Shown here: in pieces, positions 1 to 6,255 of the stretch
How the letters are laid out: each line of letters starts with the position of its first letter
Position numbering within the stretch: position 1 is the first letter of the stretch
Assembly (NCBI GenBank): GCA_002441465.1
Contig: DJWE01000032.1
Coordinates: 1-6,844 of the forward strand
Reading direction: 5' to 3'
Source: Propionibacteriaceae bacterium UBA6238
Lineage (GTDB): Bacteria; Actinomycetota; Actinomycetes; Propionibacteriales; Propionibacteriaceae
DNA: 6,844 nt
Position numbers and translations under genes: made by a program
The notes under the pieces: generated by a model
What the model was told of the DNA's origin: nothing
Databases searched by the model: none
What the model saw: the letters and a program-made list of their open reading frames with translations, nothing else

Positions 1-1121
1 TGCATCTCGTGCGTGCGGATCTGCAGCTCCACCGGCTTGCCGCTCGGCCCGAGCACCGTCGTGTGCAACGACTGGTAGAGGTTGAACTTCGGCATCGCGA
101 TGTAGTCCTTGAACCGCCCGGGCAGGGGGTTCCAGCGCGCATGCAAAGTACCGAGGGCCGCGTAGCAGTCCCGCTGGGAGTCGACCAGGATGCGCAGGCC
201 GACCAGGTCGTAGATGTCGGCGAAGTCCCGTCCTCGCACCACCATCTTCTGGTAGATCGAGTAGTAGTGCTTCGGACGGCCGTACACCGTGGCCTTGATC
301 CCCGCGCTGGCCAGATCGCTGCGCACCTGCTCGGTGACCACCCTCAGGTAGTCCTCGCGCAGCGGCGCCCGCGCGGCGACCAGCTTCACGATTTCGTCGT
401 AGACCTTGGGCTCCAGTGTGGCGAAGGACAAGTCCTCCAGCTCCCACTTGATCGCGTTCATGCCCAGCCGATGGGCCAGCGGGGCGAAGATCTCCAAGGT
501 GTCGCGAGCGATCGCCATCTGCTTGTCCTGACGCAGGTAGCCGATGGTGCGCATGTTGTGCAGCCGATCGGCCAGCTTGATCACCAGGACGCGGATGTCC
601 TTGCTCATCGCGAGCACCATCTTGCGGATGGTCTCCGCCTTCGCCGACTCCCCGTACGCGATCTTGTCCAGCTTGGTGACACCGTCGACCATGGCCGCGA
701 TCTCGGCACCGAAGTCGGCGGTGAGCTGCTCCACCGTGTAGGACGTGTCCTCCACCGTGTCGTGCAACAACGCCGCGCAGATCGTGGGCTCGGTCATACC
801 CAGCTCGGCCAGGATGGTCGCCACCGCCAGCGGGTGGGTGATGTAGGCGTCCCCGCTCTTGCGCAACTGGCCGGTGTGGTAGTGCTCGGCGGTGCGGTAG
901 GCCCGCTCGATCAGCGCGACGTCAGCCTTGGGATGGTGGGTGTGGACGATCCGGATCAGCGGATCGAGCACCGGCACGGATTGGTTGCGCTGAGCGCCGA
1001 TCCTGGCCAGGACCTGCCGCATCCGAATCCGAGGCTGATCGGTCGAGGCCAGTCTCGCCCGCGGTTCTCCGGGCAGGCCGTCGCCTTCGCCGTACGGCCC
1101 GTGCACGCCCTGCGACAACAC
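1..1121 (-). CDS. rel: Bifunctional (p)ppGpp synthetase/hydrolase Rel, N-terminal part (3' end outside window)
   Basis: This enzyme makes (p)ppGpp from ATP and GTP/GDP and also degrades it, so it controls the stringent response in the cytosol. The 373 complete codons cover both catalytic domains; the TGS and ACT regulatory domains lie beyond base 1. Numbered from the GTG at 1121, the HD hydrolase domain has the expected metal ligands His96 (YITHP), His120-Asp121 (LLHDTVED) and Asp185 (LADRLHNMRT). The synthetase domain shows GRPKHYYSIYQKM, then RFKD at 336-339, YQSLHT and E365-x-Q367 (VELQIRT). The RxKD form is typical of bifunctional Rel/SpoT enzymes, while monofunctional RelA has ExDD, and the intact HD agrees. 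The start is uncertain. GTG 1121 lies 2 nt after a GGAGG (1124-1128), TTG 1118 lies 5 nt after it and is better spaced, and the first ATG is at 1022 without a clear ribosome site. Family identity is certain. Confidence 0.96.
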   Translation of the reverse strand, partial: MLSQGVHGPYGEGDGLPGEPRARLASTDQPRIRMRQVLARIGAQRNQSVPVLDPLIRIVHTHHPKADVALIERAYRTAEHYHTGQLRKSGDAYITHPLAVATILAELGMTEPTICAALLHDTVEDTSYTVEQLTADFGAEIAAMVDGVTKLDKIAYGESAKAETIRKMVLAMSKDIRVLVIKLADRLHNMRTIGYLRQDKQMAIARDTLEIFAPLAHRLGMNAIKWELEDLSFATLEPKVYDEIVKLVAARAPLREDYLRVVTEQVRSDLASAGIKATVYGRPKHYYSIYQKMVVRGRDFADIYDLVGLRILVDSQRDCYAALGTLHARWNPLPGRFKDYIAMPKFNLYQSLHTTVLGPSGKPVELQIRTHEM

Positions 1122-1128
1122 CGCCTCC
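1116..1128 (-). promoter_or_regulatory. Ribosome binding site and non-ATG start of rel
   Basis: On the minus strand GGAGG (1128-1124) is followed by CG, then GTG (1121-1119) and TTG (1118-1116) in the rel frame. A 5-nt spacer favours TTG and a 2-nt spacer makes GTG poor. An in-frame stop at 1157-1155 limits any longer start. The site decides between starts that differ by one residue and argues against the internal ATG at 1022. Confidence 0.55.
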
Positions 1129-1129
1129 G

Positions 1130-1153
1130 CTACTGGTAGATGTGAGTGCTCAC
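1130..1153. repeat. Two adjacent short inverted repeats in the channel-rel gap
   Basis: Read on the plus strand, CTACTGGTAG (1130-1139) has 4-bp arms around TG, and GTGAGTGCTCAC (1142-1153) has 5-bp arms around TG. Together they fill almost the whole space between the channel stop codon (1152-1150) and the rel ribosome site (1128-1124). With 2-nt centres they are poor RNA hairpins but possible DNA operator half-sites. No known operator consensus is recognised, and chance is a real alternative. Confidence 0.4.
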
Positions 1154-2226
1154 TCTACCCGCGTCGGTCGCGTCCCCGAGGCCTTGCGAACCACCACGAG
1201 CTCGTCACCGGTGCGCAGCGTGTCCTCGCCGATCTCGTAGTAGCGACGCAGGGTGCGATTTCGGACGATCGCCAGCACCTTCTCGCCCTCCAGCTGATCG
1301 GGACGGCGGCCTTCCTCCTCGTGGCTGACCAGGCGCTGGGTCACTTCCAGTCCCTCACCGGCGGCAAGCAGGTCCTCGATCACCTCGCCGAGCTCGGGGC
1401 TGATCGAACTCAGCCCCATCAGCCGGCCGACCGCGTCCGAGGAGGTCACCACCGCGTCCGCCCCCGACTGCCGGATCAACGGCACGTTCAGCGAATCCCG
1501 GACCGCCACGACCACGTGGGCGCCGCGGTTCAGCTGCCGGACGGTCAGCGTGACCAGGATCGCGGTGTCGTCCCGTCCGACGGTGATGATGACTTCCTTG
1601 GCCTTCGACAACTCGGCCCGATGCAGGAGTTCACGCGCGGTCGCGTCCCCCTCGAAGGCAGCCAAGCCATGTCGGTTCGCCGCGGCGACGGCCTGAGTGT
1701 CCGCATCGATCACCACGATCCGGTCGCTCGGAGTGTCCCCGCGGACGAGCGTGGCTGTCGCACTCTGGCCGGTGGTGCCGTAGCCGATGACGACGGTGTG
1801 GTTGCGCATCTTCTTCCTCCAGCGAGCGTCACGCAGCGCCTGACGGCCCTGGTTGGCGAGCACTTCGACCGTGGTGCCGACCAACAGCACCAGGAACGCG
1901 ATCCGGATCGGTGTGACCACGAAGACGTTGATCAGGCGTGCGTGGGGCAGAACCGGCGTGATGTCGCCGTAGCCGGTGGTGGTCATGGTGACCGTGGCGT
2001 AGTACAGCGCGTCCACGAAGGAGACCCCGTCGCCGCCGGCATGGTCGGCGTAGGCGTCCCGATCGAGGTAGACGATCATGGTGAGCAGCAGCACCAGGCC
2101 CAGCGCGAGCAGGAATCGCTTCAGGAGCTCCCTTGCCGGGCTCGAGCTGCGGGTGGGCAGACGTACCTGTGCATCACCCGACCCGAAGGTCCGGCGCGCG
2201 ATGCGAGGTCCCCGCTGCGCCATCAC
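1150..2226 (-). CDS. Two-TM potassium channel with cytosolic RCK (TrkA-N/TrkA-C) domains
   Basis: This is a predicted K+-selective membrane channel of the MthK type, gated by a cytosolic RCK ring. Numbered from the GTG at 2226 (358 aa), there is a basic N-terminus, TM1 at about 34-54, a pore helix at about 69-82, the selectivity filter TTGYGD (83-88) and TM2 at about 97-123. A Rossmann RCK-N domain follows, with the nucleotide-binding GYGTTG (148-153), acidic Asp174/Asp176 after the second strand (VVIDAD) and EGDAT (192-196). A TrkA-C-like domain covers about 275-350. The filter is intact, so a functional channel is likely; the gating ligand (Ca2+, NAD(H), ADP/ATP or c-di-AMP in relatives) cannot be read from the sequence. 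Start is GTG 2226 or ATG 2223. Both overlap the apt stop (GTGATG), which suggests translation coupled to apt, and no separate ribosome site is evident. It is not a TrkA subunit, because the pore is fused. Confidence 0.93.
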   Translation of the reverse strand: MMAQRGPRIARRTFGSGDAQVRLPTRSSSPARELLKRFLLALGLVLLLTMIVYLDRDAYADHAGGDGVSFVDALYYATVTMTTTGYGDITPVLPHARLINVFVVTPIRIAFLVLLVGTTVEVLANQGRQALRDARWRKKMRNHTVVIGYGTTGQSATATLVRGDTPSDRIVVIDADTQAVAAANRHGLAAFEGDATARELLHRAELSKAKEVIITVGRDDTAILVTLTVRQLNRGAHVVVAVRDSLNVPLIRQSGADAVVTSSDAVGRLMGLSSISPELGEVIEDLLAAGEGLEVTQRLVSHEEEGRRPDQLEGEKVLAIVRNRTLRRYYEIGEDTLRTGDELVVVRKASGTRPTRVE

Positions 2227-2771
2227 ACCGTGAGCACCGCCGAGGTGTCGTGGATGCCGAGCCCGGCAAGATGCTCCCTACCGCCGAGGAAGCTGAGCTC
2301 GAGCAGCACCGAGACGTGGATCAGCTCGGCACCGAGCCGGTTGATCAAGGCGGCGGTCGCCCCGACCGTGCCGCCGGTGGCGAGCACGTCGTCGATCACC
2401 AATACCTTGGCGCCCGGCATGATCGCGTCGGTGTGCACGGCCAAGGTCTCGTCGCCGTACTCCAGCGAGAACGTCTGGGTGTAGACGTCGCCGGGCAGCT
2501 TGCCCGGCTTGCGCACCGGGACGAAACCCGCGCCCAACTCCAGCGCAACCGGACCGGCGAAAATGAACCCGCGCGCCTCCATCCCGACCACCACATCGAT
2601 CCCGGACGGAGCGCTCGCTGCCAACTCCGAGATCGCGGCCCGGTAGCCGGCCGCGTCCGCCAGCAACGGGGTGATGTCCTTGAAAAGCACCCCGGGCTTC
2701 GGGAAGTCGGGGATGTCCCGGATCAGGGACGCGATCAGGGCGCGGTTCTCCGTCGAGGTCGGCATGATCAC
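2223..2771 (-). CDS. apt: Adenine phosphoribosyltransferase
   Basis: Apt salvages adenine: adenine plus PRPP gives AMP and pyrophosphate in the cytosol. The protein has 182 aa from GTG 2771, or 180 from ATG 2765, a normal family length. It carries the Apt N-terminal signature IRDIPDFPKPGVLFKDITPLL at about 17-37, the GMEARGFIF segment (63-71), the flexible-loop region with RKPGKLPG (87-94), and the PRPP-binding VLVIDDVLATGGT (123-135) with the paired Asp127-Asp128. No key residue is missing. The GTG start overlaps the secF stop by 4 nt (GTGA), and the Apt stop TGA is nested in the start of the channel gene, so it is an internal cistron of the operon. In actinomycetes apt normally sits between secF and rel; here the neighbour on the rel side is the channel. 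Confidence 0.97.
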   Translation of the reverse strand: MIMPTSTENRALIASLIRDIPDFPKPGVLFKDITPLLADAAGYRAAISELAASAPSGIDVVVGMEARGFIFAGPVALELGAGFVPVRKPGKLPGDVYTQTFSLEYGDETLAVHTDAIMPGAKVLVIDDVLATGGTVGATAALINRLGAELIHVSVLLELSFLGGREHLAGLGIHDTSAVLTV

Positions 2772-3952
2772 TTCTTCCGCCGACTGCGGGCCTGTTTGGA
2801 CGGCTGCCGTCGCGCACCCGGCTGCAGATCCGCGGCCGAGACCAGGCCCAGCGAGGCCGGGTCGACGTTCGACGCGGCCACGCCGCCGACGGCCACCGTG
2901 CTGATCGTCTTCGGCTTGCGGTTGGCCTTCTCCGAGGCCCGGGCGGCCCTGCGTTGCAGTCGCTCCCGATGCTCCACCATGTCCGGGTCGGCCTCGCGCA
3001 TCTGCGCCAACAGCGGGGTCGCGATGAAGATCGAGGAATAGGCGCCGGCGATCATGCCGACGAACAGCGCCAGGCCGAGGTCCTTCAGCGGTCCGGTGCC
3101 GAGGATGAAGGCACCGGTGAACAACAGCGCCGCCACCGGCAGCACACCGATGATGGTGGTGTTGAGCGAGCGCACCAACACCTGGTTCAGTGCGGCGTTC
3201 GCCTGGTGCGAGTAGGTGAAACGACTGTTGGTGATGTCGTGGGTGTTCTCGCGGATCTTGTCGAACACCACCACGGTGTCGTACAGCGAGTAGCCCAGAA
3301 TGGTCAGCACGCCGATCATCGTCGCCGGAGTGACCGTGAAGCCGATCAGCGCGTACACGCCGACGGTCACCACGAGGTCGTGCAACAGCGCCAGGATCGC
3401 CGCGATGCTCATCTTGAACTCGCGGAAGTACGCCCAGATCAGAGCCATCACGAGGACCAGGAACACAACCAAGGCGATCAGTGCCTGGGTGGTGATCTGT
3501 TGACCCCAGGACGCGCCGATGAGTGAGTACGCCACGTCGTCGGGCTGGACGCCGGCCTCGGCAGCGATCGCCCCCTTCACCTGGGTGACCTCGGTCTCGC
3601 TGAGCGGGCGGGTCTGCACCCGCACCGAGTTCGAGCTGATCGTGGTCACGGTGAGATCGTCGTTCTGGGGCAGGTTGAGCGCCTGGACGGCGCTGCGCAC
3701 GTCGTCCACGGTCGTCTCGGTGACCGCAATCGGAGCCTGGAAGTCCGCCCCGCCTCGGAACTCGATGCCCCAGTTCACGCCGCGTACGAAGAGGGCGAGC
3801 ACGGAGATCAGCAAGACGATGGCCGAGATGATGTACCAGCGCCGACGGTGTCCGACGAAGTCGTAGGAGATCTCGCCGGTGTAGAGCCGGTGCGCGATAC
3901 TCGACTTCTCGGCCGCCGGAGCCTTCGGCTCAGTGATCTGGTCGGTCATCAC
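2768..3952 (-). CDS. secF: Protein translocase subunit SecF
   Basis: SecF pairs with SecD as the membrane complex that uses the proton gradient to help SecYEG-SecA complete protein export. The 394 aa (from GTG 3952) contain TM1 at about 39-56, the SecF signature GIEFRGG (62-68), an extracytoplasmic domain to about residue 152, and a block of five further TM segments (about 155-315). This block includes LLHDLVVTVG (around 190-198) and GYSLYDTVVVFDKIREN (220-236). Asp225 and Arg261 are in the places expected for the charged residues of the proton path known from Thermus SecDF (placed by motif, not by a computed alignment). Residues 319-394 form a cytosolic tail, net about +10, whose last 14 residues hold 8 Arg/Lys; E. 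coli SecF lacks it. Start is GTG 3952 or ATG 3949, both overlapping the secD TGA. GGGAGG (3964-3959) lies 6 or 9 nt upstream, inside secD. Confidence 0.96.
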   Translation of the reverse strand: MMTDQITEPKAPAAEKSSIAHRLYTGEISYDFVGHRRRWYIISAIVLLISVLALFVRGVNWGIEFRGGADFQAPIAVTETTVDDVRSAVQALNLPQNDDLTVTTISSNSVRVQTRPLSETEVTQVKGAIAAEAGVQPDDVAYSLIGASWGQQITTQALIALVVFLVLVMALIWAYFREFKMSIAAILALLHDLVVTVGVYALIGFTVTPATMIGVLTILGYSLYDTVVVFDKIRENTHDITNSRFTYSHQANAALNQVLVRSLNTTIIGVLPVAALLFTGAFILGTGPLKDLGLALFVGMIAGAYSSIFIATPLLAQMREADPDMVEHRERLQRRAARASEKANRKPKTISTVAVGGVAASNVDPASLGLVSAADLQPGARRQPSKQARSRRKK

Positions 3953-3964
3953 GCCTCACCTCCC
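3949..3964 (-). promoter_or_regulatory. secF ribosome binding site inside the 3' end of secD
   Basis: GGGAGG (3964-3959 on the minus strand) is followed by GTG at 3952 (6-nt spacer) and ATG at 3949 (9-nt spacer). The secD stop TGA (3951-3949) is nested in GTGATG. SecF therefore has its own strong ribosome site as well as stop/start coupling, fitting near-equal synthesis of the two partners. Confidence 0.7.
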
Positions 3965-5640
3965 GCGAGAGTGCCACTTCGTCGCCGAGAGTTGTGCAGT
4001 GGCGGATTGCTCGTCCCCATGTGTTCGGCTTCGAAGCCGGAGAACCGGTGGCCCTCCCCGAAGAACTTGGTCCGGCCGAGCAGGGTCATCATCGGCTTGG
4101 TGAAGAAGAACACCACGGCCAGGTCGATCAGGGTGGTCAGGCCCAGGGTGAATGCGAACCCCTTGACCGCGCCGATGGCCAACACGAACAGCACCAGCGC
4201 CGAAAGCAGCGACACCGAGTCGGCGATCACGATCGTCTTGCGCGAACGGATCCACCCGGTCTCGATCGCCGTGCGCAGGCTGCGTCCCTCGCGCACCTCG
4301 TCTCGAATTCGCTCGAAATAGATGATGAACGAGTCCGCGGTCACGCCGATCGCGACGATCGCACCGGCGATGCCGGGCAGGTTCAACGCGAAGCCCATAC
4401 TCGCCCCGAGCAGCACGATCAGGGACCAGGTCAGCAGGCCGGCGACCACCAGGGACAGCGACACCACCAAGGCCAGGCCGCGGTAGTACACGATGCTGTA
4501 GATCAGCACCAGGGCGAGTCCGATCAGGCCGGCGAGGATGCCCGCCTGCAGCTGATCTCCACCGAGTTTGGCGGAGACGTTCTCGACACTGGAGATCTCG
4601 AAGGACAGCGGCAGTGCGCCATAGGAAAGCACGTTCGCCAGGTCGGTGGCGGTCTTCTGCGTGAAGCTGCCCTCGATCTGCGCCTGGCCTCCCGCGATCA
4701 CCTTGCTCACCGACGGGGCCGAGATGACCTTGCCGTCCAGCACGATGCCGAACTGGTTCTCGGGGCTGGTCTGGGTGGCCAGGTGCCCGGTGACCTTCTC
4801 GAAATCCGCCGCGCCTTGGGTGTCGAACTGCAGCGTCACGACGTAGGCCACGGAACTCTGCGGAATGGCCGCCTGAGCCCGGGTCACATGCTCACCGCTG
4901 ATCAGCGCCGGCCCGAGCAGGTACTTGTAGGACTTCGTCTGGTCGCAGGTGATCAGCGGCTGGTCGGTCACATCCGGCGTCGGGCTGGTCTGGCCGCACT
5001 CGAAAGCATCGAACTCGCTGGTGTCGCGCTCACTCGGCGTCCATTTCATCAGGTCGTCGAGCGAGGCGGCCGGACTCGCCGCGACCGTGGGACGCGGGCT
5101 GGGCACCGGAGTGGGCAGGGCAGGCAGCGGACGCTTGTTGCCCGTCGATGACGTCGCGGTCGGCTCCGCGGACGCCGTCGTGCTCGGCTCGGCGCTGGCG
5201 CTCTCCTGGGGCTGGGCGGACGCCGTCGCGGTCGGGTCCGCGGTCGCGCTCGAGGACGCCTCCTCCTTGAACACCTTCCGGAAGTACAGCTGCGCGGTGG
5301 TGCCGACCAGTCGAACCAGGTCGTCCTTCTGGACGTTCGGCACCGACACGACGATCTGCCGGTCACCCGAGGTCGTCACTTCGCTCTCGCCCACGCCGTA
5401 GCCGTCGATGCGCTGCTGGATGATCGAGCGGGCGAGTTCGAGACTGGCTGCGTCCACGCTGCCCTCGCCCGTGACGTTGGACGCTGTGAGCGTGATCGTG
5501 CTCCCGCCGCGAAGATCCAGGCCGAGCTTCGGCGTCCAGATCTGGTTCACGGCCATGATCGTGTACAGCCCCGCGAGCACCAGGGCCAAGATCACCAGCG
5601 TGCGCAGTGGATGAGTGTGTTTCCTGCTTGTGGTTGCCAC
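3949..5640 (-). CDS. secD: Protein translocase subunit SecD
   Basis: SecD is the partner of SecF in the proton-driven membrane complex that assists SecYEG export. In the 563 aa (GTG start at 5640) there is TM1 at about 12-31, the signature LGLDLRGG (39-46), the P1 base domain with ARSIIQQRIDGYGVGE (70-85), and a low-complexity insert at about 128-193. A CX16C segment follows (Cys215, Cys232), then SYKYLLGPALISG (237-249), LDGKVISAPSV (301-311) and GGQAQIEGSF (317-326). The five-TM block runs from about 365 to 515 and contains GVTADSFIIYFERIRDE (432-448). Asp436 matches the essential TM4 aspartate of Thermus SecDF by motif position. It lies 21 nt after yajC; the upstream ribosome site is weak (AGGCGAG, only 2 nt before GTG). 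The TGA stop is nested in the secF start. The order yajC-secD-secF leaves little doubt about the role. Confidence 0.97.
   Translation of the reverse strand: MATTSRKHTHPLRTLVILALVLAGLYTIMAVNQIWTPKLGLDLRGGSTITLTASNVTGEGSVDAASLELARSIIQQRIDGYGVGESEVTTSGDRQIVVSVPNVQKDDLVRLVGTTAQLYFRKVFKEEASSSATADPTATASAQPQESASAEPSTTASAEPTATSSTGNKRPLPALPTPVPSPRPTVAASPAASLDDLMKWTPSERDTSEFDAFECGQTSPTPDVTDQPLITCDQTKSYKYLLGPALISGEHVTRAQAAIPQSSVAYVVTLQFDTQGAADFEKVTGHLATQTSPENQFGIVLDGKVISAPSVSKVIAGGQAQIEGSFTQKTATDLANVLSYGALPLSFEISSVENVSAKLGGDQLQAGILAGLIGLALVLIYSIVYYRGLALVVSLSLVVAGLLTWSLIVLLGASMGFALNLPGIAGAIVAIGVTADSFIIYFERIRDEVREGRSLRTAIETGWIRSRKTIVIADSVSLLSALVLFVLAIGAVKGFAFTLGLTTLIDLAVVFFFTKPMMTLLGRTKFFGEGHRFSGFEAEHMGTSNPPLHNSRRRSGTLAGGEA
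5062..5259 (-). other. Low-complexity Ala/Ser/Thr/Pro insert in SecD
   Basis: SecD residues 128-193 are almost only Ala, Ser, Thr, Pro and Glu, with irregular SASAEPT-like units (for example SASAEPSTTASAEPTATSS) followed by a Pro-rich part with KRP and PSPRP. The segment is in frame and sits in the extracytoplasmic domain, between the P1 repeat and the Cys-containing part. It is probably a disordered linker; Ser/Thr-rich exported linkers in actinomycetes can be O-mannosylated, but that is inference here. Confidence 0.8.
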
Positions 5641-5661
5641 GTCTCGCCTAGATCGGGTGGG

Positions 5662-6120
5662 TCAGTTCTTCGGCGCGGCCGGGTTGTCCCAGGTCGGCTC
5701 GGGGGCGTCGGCAGCATCAGCGGCCGGCTCAAGATCGACGACAACCGGCTCGACCGGCTCAGCGGCCGGCTCAACCGGCTCAGCCTCGCCCACGGCCAAC
5801 TCCGCGGGTTCGTCCGCGCCGGCCTCGTCGTCGGCATACTCGAACTCGTCAGCGACCGGCTGGCTGCTGATCGCGCGCTTGTCGACGGTCATCTCCACCC
5901 CGGGAGAGATCTCGACGACGGCCTGCTTGTCGCCCAGGTACTTGACCGTGGCGATGATGCCCGAAATGAGCATCACGCGCGCGCCCGGTTCCAGCGCACT
6001 CATGTGGCTCTGCTGTTCCTTCTGACGCTTCTGCTGCGGCCGGATCATCAGGAAGTACAGCGCGGCACCGGCCAGCACCATGAGTAGCACCGTGGACCAG
6101 ATGCTTTCGCCACCACTCAT
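5662..6120 (-). CDS. yajC: Preprotein translocase subunit YajC
   Basis: YajC is a small single-pass membrane protein that associates with SecD-SecF at the translocon. The 152 aa show a short N-terminus, one TM at about 7-26 ending in the family signature YFLMIRPQQKRQKE (22-35), and the YajC core with LEPGARVMLISGIIATV (43-59) and EISPGVEMTVDKRAI (70-84). The tail from 88 to 152 is long and acidic: 20 Asp/Glu in 91-145 and no Lys/Arg between 83 and 150. E. coli YajC (about 110 aa) lacks such a tail. ATG 6120 was chosen because GAGGA (6132-6128) lies 7 nt upstream and the TM then starts at the usual distance. An in-frame GTG at 6213 would add 31 residues unlike the family. Probably the first gene of the sec part of the operon, 135 nt after ruvB. 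Confidence 0.94.
   Translation of the reverse strand: MSGGESIWSTVLLMVLAGAALYFLMIRPQQKRQKEQQSHMSALEPGARVMLISGIIATVKYLGDKQAVVEISPGVEMTVDKRAISSQPVADEFEYADDEAGADEPAELAVGEAEPVEPAAEPVEPVVVDLEPAADAADAPEPTWDNPAAPKN
5743..5784 (-). repeat. 21-bp imperfect tandem repeat in the yajC tail
   Basis: Two units, 5743-5763 and 5764-5784, match at 18 of 21 bases. Each contains CCGGCTC twice (plus strand; 5745, 5754, 5766 and 5775), with one more copy at 5724. They encode the heptapeptide AEPVEP followed by Ala or Val, so length changes by whole units keep the frame. Confidence 0.85.
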
Positions 6121-6135
6121 CAGGAAATCCTCACG
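6121..6135 (-). promoter_or_regulatory. yajC ribosome binding site
   Basis: GAGGA (6132-6128 on the minus strand, in the context GTGAGGA) stands 7 nt before ATG 6120. It supports that start over the longer GTG 6213 frame. Confidence 0.7.
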
Positions 6136-6150
6136 TTTGAACGTTCTCGG

Positions 6151-6165
6151 GGCGGCGCTGCCGCC
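6151..6165 (-). repeat. GC-rich inverted repeat in the yajC leader
   Basis: GGCGGC-AGC-GCCGCC gives a perfect 6-bp all-GC stem with a 3-nt loop, about 30 nt before the yajC start. No T-run follows, so a standard intrinsic terminator for ruvB is not supported. It could be a weak terminator, a leader structure, or chance in GC-rich DNA. Confidence 0.45.
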
Positions 6166-6173
6166 GAAGCCGT

Positions 6174-6202
6174 AGCCTAGCGCCGAGAGCTGGGAATACC
6201 CA
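6174..6202 (-). promoter_or_regulatory. Possible weak promoter for the yajC-secDF operon
   Basis: On the minus strand TAGGCT (6179-6174) fits the actinomycete -10 pattern TANNNT. With a 17-nt spacer the -35 would be TGGGTA (6202-6197), a poor match to TTGACA. The 135-nt ruvB-yajC gap is the only space of useful size in the window, which makes a promoter here plausible. The hexamer alone is weak evidence, and read-through from ruvB is the alternative. Confidence 0.25.
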
Positions 6203-6255
6203 TTCGGTGCCACATCGGAACCCCGCCTGTCGCAGGGCCCGTGACCCGCGCACGC

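Noticed and set aside
9..1139. Long plus-strand open frame (376 codons) opposite rel
   Set aside because: It is a GC-driven mirror frame of rel. Its translation is rich in Arg, His, Gln and Asp without domain motifs, while the minus strand carries the full Rel signatures.
1321..2484. Plus-strand open frame of 387 codons over the channel and apt
   Set aside because: It crosses two well-supported opposite-strand genes, has no family motif, and its composition is that of a shadow frame.
3994..5151. Plus-strand open frame of 385 codons opposite secD
   Set aside because: Gln/His/Arg/Gly-rich without hydrophobic or catalytic motifs; antisense to the conserved SecD TM block.
6139..6146. GAACGTTC palindrome as an SOS (LexA) box
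   Set aside because: The actinomycete LexA box has a 4-nt spacer between GAAC and GTTC (CGAAC-N4-GTTCG). Here the spacer is zero, so only an 8-bp palindrome remains.
6121..6213. N-terminal extension of yajC from GTG 6213
   Set aside because: The extra 31 residues do not resemble YajC, would displace the TM segment, and the clear ribosome site is in front of ATG 6120.
6226..6236. CCTG-TCG-CAGG hairpin as the ruvB terminator
   Set aside because: A 4-bp stem with no T-run is too weak to support a terminator call.
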